This document shows positions 55,562 to 64,000 of a stretch of 64,000 bases of DNA, one piece after another. The stretch is taken from NCBI GenBank assembly GCA_004352715.1, contig SCFE01000109.1, forward strand, positions 1,275,679 to 1,339,678, written 5' to 3'. This DNA is from Hofstenia miamia (taxonomy: Eukaryota > Xenacoelomorpha > Acoela). The position numbers and the translations under genes were made by a program. The notes under the pieces are model-generated. The model was not told the DNA's origin, made no database searches, and saw only the letters and a list, made by a program, of their open reading frames with translations. Within the stretch, counting starts at the first letter, position 1, and each line of letters opens with the position of its first letter.

Positions 55562-55954
55562 CTAAGAAAGATTGACTCTATCTGCCCCAGCTCGAATGAT
55601 TATTTCCACTGCTGCATAAATTTCACCAAATGAAAACAACTTTTTCTGAAGCAATGTCATTCGTTTGTTCGTATGTAAATGGATTTGTGAAATAATTTCT
55701 TCATCAAAAAATAAAAGAAAGTCATTTTTCTCACTTGACGTAGTCAGCAAAGGTCCCACAGAAAATCGAATGATGTTGCGATTCATAAGACGCACTGGGA
55801 AAGGTTGATCCGACCATGAAACCCCACTTGGAGAAGTGTGAATGCTGGTACAAATACCACTAGCTTCATCATATACTTCAGTGCTATCTGAATCACTTTC
55901 GCTCAAGTCGTCAGATCCATTTGAATATTCAATGAAAATTTCTCCATCACTCAC
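55562..55954 (-). pseudogene. piggyBac transposase N-terminal region
   Basis: ATG at 55954 starts an acidic leader (NGSDDLSESDSDSTEVYDEA), typical of piggyBac N-termini. VSWSDQPFPVRLMNRNIIRF and FSFGEIYAAVEIIIRAGADR follow. A stop at 55562 and a frame change separate it from the core at 55524. It matches the family's order, and the total would be about 560-600 residues. Confidence 0.7.
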
Positions 55955-56326
55955 TTCATCTAAGTCGTCACAATGTCGTAATATTGCAGTATCTTCAGCA
56001 AATCGTCATCACCATCTTCATCACTTTCATTCTATTCCTTCATGATGATATTTGTATCTGCTGTGCCATCTCTAAAAGATCTGTTCACACTAGTGACTGT
56101 AGCTAAAATTCAAAATAGCTACGCACTGCAGATTTCACTAAGCGTAATTAATTACAGATTATTCAAATTTCAAAGGACAAAGAAAATTTGACACTAAATA
56201 TAGACTTAGACAGTAATTTGGAAATATGTTTTGTAAACAAAATAAGAAATATGCGTTATGAGAGGGGTCAATGGACTACAGGTAAAGAAGTCAAAAGATT
56301 GTTGAAATTTTCTACGTAAAAGAAAA

Positions 56327-56349
56327 TGTCTACCAGTGTAGACAGGTGC
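56327..56349 (-). repeat. piggyBac right terminal repeat with palindrome
   Basis: The plus strand reads TGTCTACCAGTGTAGACA and then GGTGC. The 18-bp palindrome has the same plus-strand orientation (CAGT loop) as at the left end, while the flanking GGTGC is inverted. Confidence 0.85.
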
Positions 56350-56353
56350 TCTG

Positions 56354-57341
56354 ATAAGGTTGTTTTTGTTCAAATTTATAGAATCGTGTATCAGTGAAAA
56401 TTGATTTTCCACGTATTGGGAGGCATTGTTATTTCATCAGAAGTTTTCACTTAGGGTTAAATAGTTATTAAGCCTAGTTTAAAGTAACAAAAGTATTTTG
56501 TGTCCTTGCAAGTTCTAAGCCAGCAATGTCTAAGGGCGTCAAAGAAGAGATGCTTAACTTTTTAAATGAAAAAAATACGATTCTCCAAGTTTACTAAAAA
56601 TTTTATCGAGGCCCACAAGCAAATTTACAAATCATGAAGCTCGCTGGACACATTTAATTGGCAAACTTGCTTGAATATTGTTGAAAACTTTTAGTAAATT
56701 ATAATTATGTGTCTAAAGTACTTGAAGTGACAACCTATTTTTCCTTCGAAGATTCCGTTTTGTAATAAAAATGTTCTATTAGTCTAGAAAGGCAAGAAAA
56801 GTTTTAATCCTCCATATATTCTTAGCAAAATTAAGTGTTTCCAATGTGGAAAAGAACCCATTCGTATCACCTATAGAACTTTAATTCACGCAATAAAAGA
56901 TGAAGCCTTCTATACAGCCAATCACACAGAACAACTCACACAAACTAAAGAAGAAGATGACGATTGCACCGATTATTTAAACTAAGTAGAGTGCCATCTT
57001 CCAGTGGAGCAGAGGAATTGAATAAGAAAATAATTCGAAGCAGTGCACAATTGCCAGATAATGGATTTTTGTTTTTGTATATTATTAAAATATTCTTAGA
57101 ATGTTCTTTGAGCTACAAAAATCACAAAACTAATAACACTAGAATTTGTGTTTTTGGTCACCATAATGAAGTAAGAAATTCAATTTTCGTAATTCAAATA
57201 GTTTTGTGTTAGCACTACGCCCGTGAATAGACAACATAGTCCAGCTTTCTAAAGAGGCAATACATCATGAAAACTGTTGTAATGAAAGCTATTCCATTAT
57301 TTATACTAAAAATATACAACAAAATTGTGCAGATCCGTTAA
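56354..57341. other. Spacer with a short coding-like patch
   Basis: Mostly AT-rich. At about 56830-56985 a plus-strand frame reads KIKCFQCGKEPIRITYRTLI, then DEAFYTANHTEQLTQTKEED, ending at a stop. It looks coding and has C-x-x-C, but I do not recognise it. It could be part of the 5' region of the following retrotransposon. Confidence 0.35.
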
Positions 57342-58500
57342 ATGAAAATAACCACAGCTTTTGATAAGGTTTCTCACAGGAAATGGTTGAATAAATTATG
57401 TGAACTTGGAGTCGGTGGATATTTATTAAGCATTTTGACAAGTTACTTGACTAATCCATTTCAGGTTGTGCAAATTGGAACCTATACATCATCAAAAGTA
57501 AAGGTTTTAAGTAGAGTGCCACAGGGCTCCATACTTGGCCTTCTGCTGTTTCTAATTTATACCATTGATATGAGTATCTCCATAACTAGCTCACAGTTAT
57601 GGTCATTTGCAGATCATACGATATTAGTAAACACATCTTCTGATGATAGTTCAATGCAAGAAGATCTTGACACACTGTACTCCTGGGCCTGTGCAAATTC
57701 AATGAAATTTTCTTAATGTAAGTGTCATCAAATTTTTATCGGAAAGCATGATCCAAGTATTAGGAAGATTGGAAACTTTGACATAAATCTTGTGAGTTCA
57801 GAAAAAGATCTTGGTCTTATTATTGATGATACTTTATCATGGTCATCTCACATAAATGAGCGGTTGGGAAAAGCTTATAAATCCTTCTTCCATATTAAAA
57901 TAGCTCTATTTGCTCTTCTGCCAACTATGCAAAAAATCAAGGCGTTTAACTCATATGTCAGACCTGTTGTTTGTTATGCATCTCAGTGCTGGTCAGCCAC
58001 AAGAAGACATGAAAAATATCGAAAGCCTACAACGGCAAGCTACTGAATGGATGCTAAATGATTATGAACTAAGCTTTTAGGAGAGGCTGTTAAATTTAAA
58101 TATGCTACCACTGGTATTAGGTATTGAACTGGAAAGCTTGATATTCCTTTGTAAAATTGTCAACGGTCGATTTGATATGACATGGAGCGATAAACTTTAT
58201 CCTAACCCAGTAAATCATGAAGGTAGAAGAAACCATGATATTTTCAGATTAAAAAGACCAAAAGGGTAAAATCAAATTTTTGGATAAGAATTCGAAGGAT
58301 AGCAAATTCATTGCCATATCGAATTAACTTTTTAGAATTGCCTGGTTTGAATTTCTTTCTACGAGAATTCTTGGTTGGAAATCTCTGCACATGGTCCATA
58401 AGATGCTTATGTAGTAATTGCAGAAACATCAAAATGAACCTAGATGTATATTTGTAAAGTATATTACCCAAATAGTTTTTGTATATCAGAGGCTCACGCC
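57342..58500 (+). pseudogene. Non-LTR reverse transcriptase, 5'-truncated
   Basis: It starts inside the palm: TTAFDKVSHRKWLNKLCELG (D-x-V-x-H block), SRVPQGSILGLLLFLIYTID and LWSFADHTILVNTS, where the second catalytic Asp is His. After a stop at 57715, SEKDLGLIIDDTLSWSSHI (thumb) and YVRPVVCYASQCW follow. Then come shifted frames with LESLQRQATEWMLNDYEL and FDMTWSDKLYPNP, the C-terminal 'LLPL' type region. The 3' end runs to a TTTA repeat at 58520-58545. It is dead by both a catalytic change and frame breaks. Confidence 0.8.
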
Positions 58501-58519
58501 CTTCAGTTGAACCTGTAAA

Positions 58520-58545
58520 TACATTTATTTATTTATTTATTTATA
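58520..58545 (+). repeat. (TTTA)n tail of the preceding retrotransposon
   Basis: ATTTATTTATTTATTTA directly after the element's 3' end. Probably its tail. Confidence 0.75.
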
Positions 58546-60061
58546 TTTACAATATCTATGGATATGAATGATTTAAATTAAAATGTTTCACTCTTTTTGC
58601 CGGACTTTTAGAAAAACATTTCTTAAAGACATTTAATGGTAAGATATATTTAAAAGCTCTTTTGAAATTGAATAATTTGCACACGTTATTGTCTTGAAAT
58701 TTACATATAGTTCAAAGTATGGCTTTTGATTTAATTATTCTATTTTATATTGTTTTCAATGAATATTTCACATAGGTAAAGGTGATCTACTGCACGAAAT
58801 TGAAAGGTAAGGTGAAACTTATCATTAGCTACAGATTTGAAAGATTTCGTCTTAGAAATTGATAATGCTATGAAATTTTCTCAACTTATTTTCAATACAC
58901 TAGTGCTAGTTAAGGGTATATACATGTATAGACACAATTACACTTAATACATGTAGTTTTCTATTGCATTTAGCCATGTTAACATCTTTTTGTAAATAAT
59001 AGCGTTAATTTTTCAATGCGAATCAATTTTATTACAGCCTGCGAGTAACCATTACCCATGTTTACCGTGGACTACCAAGGGGGTCGGGCATGGTGGAATA
59101 TCCCCCGTCAGATTTTCAATAGTGATTTTGACAGGATAAATAAAAAAAATTGGTTAGAAAAAAATGAAAAATTTAAAAGGTCGTGAAATGCATTTTTAGG
59201 TTCATGACTAAGATTTCCTGTTCCAATGCTATACCTGCTGGTAGATCTACGAATATATAGCTTTCATGGATTACACCAGATATGTAAAATTTAAAAAAAA
59301 CTAGGAACTTATATTTTTAGAAGTGACTATAATAAATTTATATGCACAAGGTAGCAATTGACAGTAACAATTTAACGCCAGAAAGACTAAATGGTCAGAT
59401 TTGACCATTTTCATTGTTTGAGCTCGTATTAAAGGCCAACTATGAGCCACTTAGTGTAGCATCATTCAAAGAATAGAAAACAAAACTCTATTAATCATTT
59501 GTTTTGATTCTTGGAAAATGCATTTAGTAATTTTGACAATTTAACTTCGGCAAGTATTAGTCGCCAAAACAGGTTTGACAAAATTAAGTGTGGACGAAAC
59601 GCCTGCACACAGTTCTGCATAGCCACGAGGTACGCAGAAATTTAAAGCGAGGGAAAACCAAAATTGAAATTAGGCGACTGGTACCTGTTGACATTGTAAA
59701 ATAGGTAAATATGTTTTAATCAATTTTTGTATATAAAGGAACTACGAGCAGTGAATATGATGAACATTAACCTCGTTATATTTTCTCTTTGTTATTATCG
59801 CGGTTTGATTTAATACACTATGCAAAGCTAAATGGTTCCTGTGTGCAACAATTTGAATGCTATTAGCGGAGGAGTGAATAATGGGTATGGCGTTCGATTA
59901 TTGCACTGCAGTTAAGTTAGGGATAGGTATAGGGATTTTTTATCCGTTTGGCTTGCCACCGATTCTCTTCTTGACATATAGTAATAAATGCAATAAAGGC
60001 GTTCTGCCATCGTAGGTGAATATTAATATTTTAACCTATTTTTTAGATCTAAATTCTGACG
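58546..60061. other. Gene-free stretch upstream of the LTR element
   Basis: No gene recognised. The segment 59750-60010 has a CG-containing, AATAAA-bearing composition that could belong to an LTR, but the gap at 60062-60650 hides the junction and no second LTR is in the window to compare. Confidence 0.35.
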
Positions 60062-60650
60062 NNNNNNNNNNNNNNNNNNNNNNNNNNNNNNNNNNNNNNN
60101 NNNNNNNNNNNNNNNNNNNNNNNNNNNNNNNNNNNNNNNNNNNNNNNNNNNNNNNNNNNNNNNNNNNNNNNNNNNNNNNNNNNNNNNNNNNNNNNNNNNN
60201 NNNNNNNNNNNNNNNNNNNNNNNNNNNNNNNNNNNNNNNNNNNNNNNNNNNNNNNNNNNNNNNNNNNNNNNNNNNNNNNNNNNNNNNNNNNNNNNNNNNN
60301 NNNNNNNNNNNNNNNNNNNNNNNNNNNNNNNNNNNNNNNNNNNNNNNNNNNNNNNNNNNNNNNNNNNNNNNNNNNNNNNNNNNNNNNNNNNNNNNNNNNN
60401 NNNNNNNNNNNNNNNNNNNNNNNNNNNNNNNNNNNNNNNNNNNNNNNNNNNNNNNNNNNNNNNNNNNNNNNNNNNNNNNNNNNNNNNNNNNNNNNNNNNN
60501 NNNNNNNNNNNNNNNNNNNNNNNNNNNNNNNNNNNNNNNNNNNNNNNNNNNNNNNNNNNNNNNNNNNNNNNNNNNNNNNNNNNNNNNNNNNNNNNNNNNN
60601 NNNNNNNNNNNNNNNNNNNNNNNNNNNNNNNNNNNNNNNNNNNNNNNNNN
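60062..60650. other. Assembly gap (589 N)
   Basis: It lies just 5' of Gag, where the LTR end and primer-binding site would be expected. Confidence 0.99.
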
Positions 60651-60790
60651 TTCGTTAGTGAACACTTTGCAAATTGCTAGCTACGAAAAAATTTTTTTTT
60701 GTAAATCTAAGAAAAGTAAAATTCGAAGAGATAACTCAGAAAAGGAACTCCTTCGCAATAGTGGAATTGTTGCAACAACCTAATAAAAGA

Positions 60791-62367
60791 ATGCATACAA
60801 GAAGCAGTAATCAGAAGAAAAATTCTAAAGGGAAAAATACCCCTAAAGAGTCGACACCCGAAACCCCAACAATAGTGAGTCATAGCCAGGAAACAAGCGC
60901 GATTCCATTCACCCCTACAGCAGAATCGGAGATGCAAACAGTACCGGAAACACAGGTAGATTCACTCGAACTACTCGGATTGCTGCGGAAAAATACAGAA
61001 ACAGAGGCAGCACTAAAGACAGAAATTGAAAATTTAAACAGAAAATTTGAAGAAGTCGATACGGAGAGGAGACAAATGATCCTGGAGATTAAACTTGACA
61101 CAAGTAAACGCCTCGAAGAGCAAAGAAACCTTTTCCAGATACAGGTAGACACATTAACCCAAAGGTTGTCGGAAGCAAACGCACGAATGACGGAGCAAAA
61201 TGAAAGATGGCAAGCACTTTACGAGGATCTCCAGAGAGAAAATCAAAACCTCAGAGAGGAAAGAGACTTGCAATTGTTAGAAATCGATCGACTAAAAGAT
61301 CAAATCAGGTTGACAAAACTAATGGATGAAAATAAGGAAGAGGTGCAGAAGCCACTAATGGTTCATGAAATCGAAGTAATTGAAGAACCAGAAAAATTAT
61401 TGGAAGCACCGCGAAGGAGAGCAAGACTACAACAAAATGACCAAGACCAGTTTGATAAAGAACAACTAAGTGAAGAAGAAGAAAAAGAGAAGATAATTAA
61501 CGAAATAACAAATGAAGTGAAACGAAGAATGAGGAAATTTGAGACTCCGGATAAACCGAGATTTAATACCTCCATATTAACGGAGAATAATAATGAAGAG
61601 ACGACGCCTTGCAAAGCACAAATAAGGACATTTTCAGGAAAAATTGACAGTTTCTCTCCAACATTTGAGGAGTGGCTACAATTATTCGAGCTGACAATGA
61701 GAGAAAGGAAGGTAAACAAACAAGCAGCAGCAGCACGATTACCACTATACCTAACAGGAGCGGCTTACCAGCACTACCTAATACTGGACACGGAAACGAA
61801 AACAGACTACGAGTGCTTGATGGGAAACTTTCTAGAGTATTATCGAAACGAAAGTTTCAAAAATCAATATCGGTTTATTCTGAATTGAACAAAAATGAAA
61901 AAGTTTGATGATATTAGGAATTATATGTCTCAGGTACAACGATTGGTGATGTTGAGCTCAAGGAGTGGACACTACTCAAAATATGATTTATTCTCGCATA
62001 TAGCGAAAGGATTGCCGGACAATATCAGACAGCAGTTTGAAGCGAAATGNNNAAAGCGGTAGATATACAAGTGATGCTAGAAAACAATTCACGAATATAT
62101 GAAAAGGCCACATGGAATAAATCCGGACAAAACAATAGCAAATGGAAAAGTACTGAGAAGTACTCAAAACCGAATGAGGAAAGAAAAGGCGAGAAAATCA
62201 TAAAATTCAAGACTAGAGATGGTCAGACGAAAAAGATAAAACAAAAAGATATTAGATGTCACGATTGTGGTCAAAAGGGACACAAAAGAGAAAACTGTAA
62301 GAAGCAAGTTAATATAATAGAAGAGGGCAGTGCGTACTTCGATGAGGAAGAAAAAAGCAACCCCCTT
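60791..62367 (+). pseudogene. Gag of a Ty3-type LTR retrotransposon
   Basis: Start chosen at ATG 60791 (MHTRSSNQKK); the open frame itself begins upstream. A Ser/Thr/Pro-rich leader is followed by a long charged coiled coil (about residues 55-185). Then comes a capsid-like region with RTFSGKIDSFSPTFEEWLQL and RLPLYLTGAAYQHYL. TGA at 61886 interrupts the frame, which continues KKFDDIRNYMSQVQRLVML. After the NNN (62050-62052) the frame carries RCHDCGQKGHKRENC, a CCHC zinc knuckle for RNA packaging. It packages element RNA. It is broken by one nonsense codon, and the frame relation across the NNN is unknown. Confidence 0.8.
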
Positions 62368-63280
62368 TGAATGGACATGGGAACAACAAGAGCTAGATCA
62401 AATAAAGAAGGAACTATCGAAATTACCGTCATTGAATACCCCTGATTACAGCAAGGAATTCATTTTGGATTGTGATGCAAGTAAAGTGGCAATAGGAGCT
62501 ACACTGAGCCAAATTAAAGAAGGAAAAGAGTCGCCAATACAGTTCTTTAGCAGAAAACTGAAGCTGAGTGAGGAAAACTATGGATCAACAAAACTAGAAA
62601 TGTTGGCACTAATAGAGAGCATCAAGAAATTCAGGCATTTCCTCATTGGAAAACAATTTAAAGTCCGCACCAACAACAGTGGTCTAGCGTGGTTAAAAAA
62701 GTTCTCAGGAGATAAAAGCTCAATAGTATCCAGATGGATCGAGTATCTAAACGAATTCACATTCACAATTGAACACAGAAAGGGAAAACTTCACAATAAT
62801 GCCGACTTCTGGACATCCCTTCTGGAATATCAAAGAGATCTGGAGAAGACAGAAGGAGAAAAAACAGAATTTCAGTTCCTCCCACACAATGAGTATGAAC
62901 AGCTCCCCGAAATAAACGTTGATAGAAAAGGAGAGGCAATTACAACAATCACGTTGAAAGAAGAAATAACGGAGGAAGAAATAATTGAAAAACAAAAAGA
63001 GGATAAGATCCTAGAAGAAATCAGAAGAAAGATCGAGAACACACAATTAAAACTAGCACATAATCAATACGACGAACTGCCCGAGATCAATGTAGACAAG
63101 AAGGGTCAGACGGTACTACCAATAATAATAAAAGAGGAAATCTCTGAGAAGGAGATTATAGAAAAACAGCAAGACGATGTAATCCTTAACGAGATAATAA
63201 AAAAACTGAAAGCACCCCAAACAATACTATCTAAATTAACAGCAAGCTACTACGAACGCTACAAATGGAAGACAAACTGA
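62345..63280 (+). pseudogene. RNase H domain and linker of the Ty3-type element (protease and RT deleted)
   Basis: The frame starts at the tail of RT: TPFEWTWEQQELDQIKKEL. It goes on to FILDCDASKVAIGATLSQ (first RNase H Asp), FFSRKLKLSEENYGSTKLEM (Glu) and FKVRTNNSGLAWL, where the usual Asp of 'R-T-D' is Asn. FTIEHRKGKLHNNAD follows. After that comes a linker with two tandem copies of a 58-residue unit (62888-63061 and 63062 to about 63217). Protease and the RT palm are absent: Gag's last residues join RT's end within a few codons near 62345, so about 1.5 kb or more is deleted. TGA at 63278 ends the frame. Confidence 0.8.
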
Positions 63281-64000
63281 AACGGGCTATTGTATGTTGA
63301 AGGCAGAACAATCGAATCACAATACCAGAGTACTTCAAAAGGGATCTGATATGGCGGATACACGAAAAAGGCCACCTAGGGATAATACAAATGGAGAAAA
63401 CATTTAACGGGCGATTTATAACAACTGCAGTAAGAAAGGTAATTGAAGACATCATCAATAAATGCACCACGTGTTTGCTGCACAATAGCCAACGGTTCCC
63501 AATACAGAGAGCACCTCTAGAGAAGATAATCGCCACACAACCAAATGAAATAGTCCACATCGACCTAGAACAACTCTCGAAAGATAACGAGGGGTATCAA
63601 TTTCTATTAGTGATGGTGGATAACTTTACGAAATATGCAAGGATGGTCCCGATGAAAAATACAACTGCGGAAACTACAGCCAAAATAGTAATGAAGGAGT
63701 GGATACTGCGTCTCAGACCAATGGAAACCATCATATCAGATAAAGGACCACAATTTGAGAGTGGCCTATTCCAGGAAATGGTCAAAATGCTAGAGATAGT
63801 GAGCGAAAGAACCACAGCATACCACCCACAGGCGAACGGCGCGGTGGAAAGACTAAACAGAATGCTGATAAAATTAATAAGAGTAACAACAACAAGGATC
63901 AGTGGAAATAAATGAAGGGAAGTGATCGAGATGATAGAATACTTCTATAATACGTCGGTACACTGAACGACAGGAATCACCCCATTCAAGGCAATGTTTG
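63281..64000 (+). pseudogene. Integrase of the Ty3-type element (runs off the window)
   Basis: A shifted frame near 63313-63390 reads WRIHEKGHLG (H-x3-H), and KCTTCLLHNSQRFP (C-x2-C) completes the HHCC zinc domain. The catalytic core follows: IVHIDLEQL (first Asp), TIISDKGPQFESG (second Asp) and HPQANGAVERLNRML (Glu). Thus the D,D-35-E triad is intact. TGA at 63913 and again at 63964 interrupt the frame, which otherwise continues REVIEMIEYFYNTSVH and TTGITPF to the end. It inserts the cDNA into the genome. The order after RNase H is that of Ty3 rather than Copia elements. Confidence 0.85.

Larger units (their letters stand above)
52949..56353 (-). mobile_element. piggyBac-family DNA transposon (assembled from three pieces)
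   Basis: The left end follows TTAA (52949-52952) and the right end abuts TTAT on the complement, consistent with a decayed TTAA target duplication. Both ends carry GCACCTGTCTAC as an inverted repeat. Between them the minus strand encodes a piggyBac transposase in several frames. Ns at 54300 and 54770 separate three partly overlapping copies of the middle and 3' region, so the true element is shorter than shown, about 2.4-2.5 kb. The family makes TTAA-specific cut-and-paste moves. Confidence 0.8.

Noticed and set aside
59750-60061. 5' LTR of the Ty3-type element
   Set aside because: The gap removes the LTR end and primer-binding site, and no second LTR is in the window to compare, so the call cannot be supported.
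1-64000. CRISPR arrays, operons, ribosome binding sites
   Set aside because: The window is eukaryotic by gene structure and transposon content. Regularly spaced repeats are microsatellites or assembly duplicates.
1-64000. tRNA or rRNA genes
   Set aside because: I saw no convincing B-box or cloverleaf and no rRNA-like conserved block. A tRNA/rRNA model scan would be decisive but cannot be run here.

Overview
The window looks like AT-rich, repeat-dense nuclear DNA of an invertebrate animal. It has spliced gene fragments with recognisable donors and acceptors, a class A GPCR, many (TA)n microsatellites, and several animal transposon classes: RLE-type and APE-type non-LTR retrotransposons, hAT, piggyBac and a Ty3-type LTR element. 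I cannot name the species. It is a draft scaffold: N gaps lie at 12595-13594, 22932-22950, 30237-31236, 32772-32786, 50566-51010 and 60062-60650, with shorter joins at 1614, 6990, 29048, 32964, 41990, 54300, 54770 and 62050-62052. Most short joins are flanked by near-identical sequence, so many apparent duplications are probably unmerged contig ends or alternative haplotypes.

Layout. 1-11 kb: mostly non-coding, with decayed hAT (3.6-4.3 kb) and reverse transcriptase (7.3-7.7 kb) relics. 11.4-21.7 kb: a candidate terminal exon at 11.4 kb, two copies of an RLE-type (R4/Dong-like) non-LTR element tailed by (AAT)n at 11.9-15.4 kb, a hairpin MITE-like element at 17.7-18.1 kb, and a two-exon candidate gene on the minus strand for a secreted PAN/apple-like protein (exons at 21.7-21.3 and 18.84-18.66 kb). 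24-33 kb: a minus-strand, head-to-tail array of related CR1-like retrotransposons whose junctions carry AGT trinucleotide repeats. The longest member encodes an SGNH-esterase-like region, a 2A-like NPGP motif, an APE endonuclease and a reverse transcriptase. 33.8-35.3 kb: a broken hAT transposase. 36.2-39.8 kb: two plus-strand non-LTR fragments, one an L2/CR1-like copy with ORF1, endonuclease and RT joined by an internal deletion.

41.5-51.9 kb: a GPCR gene. Its first coding exon (TM1-TM2) is present twice around a one-base gap, and a TM3-TM4 exon lies about 9.3 kb downstream. The apparent intron is filled with non-LTR relics, including a plus-strand element apparently split by a minus-strand element. 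52.9-56.35 kb: a piggyBac element with palindromic ends, assembled from three overlapping pieces. 57.3-58.5 kb: another non-LTR RT with a TTTA tail. 60.65-64 kb: a Ty3-type LTR retrotransposon with Gag, RNase H and integrase, lacking protease and most of RT, and running off the window.

Almost every mobile element is visibly broken. The host-gene candidates are the GPCR, the PAN-like secreted protein and the 11.4 kb exon. The strongest leads are the AGT-junction retrotransposon array with its SGNH/2A architecture, the tandem linker duplication in the Ty3 element, the palindromic piggyBac ends, and the GPCR exon duplication.
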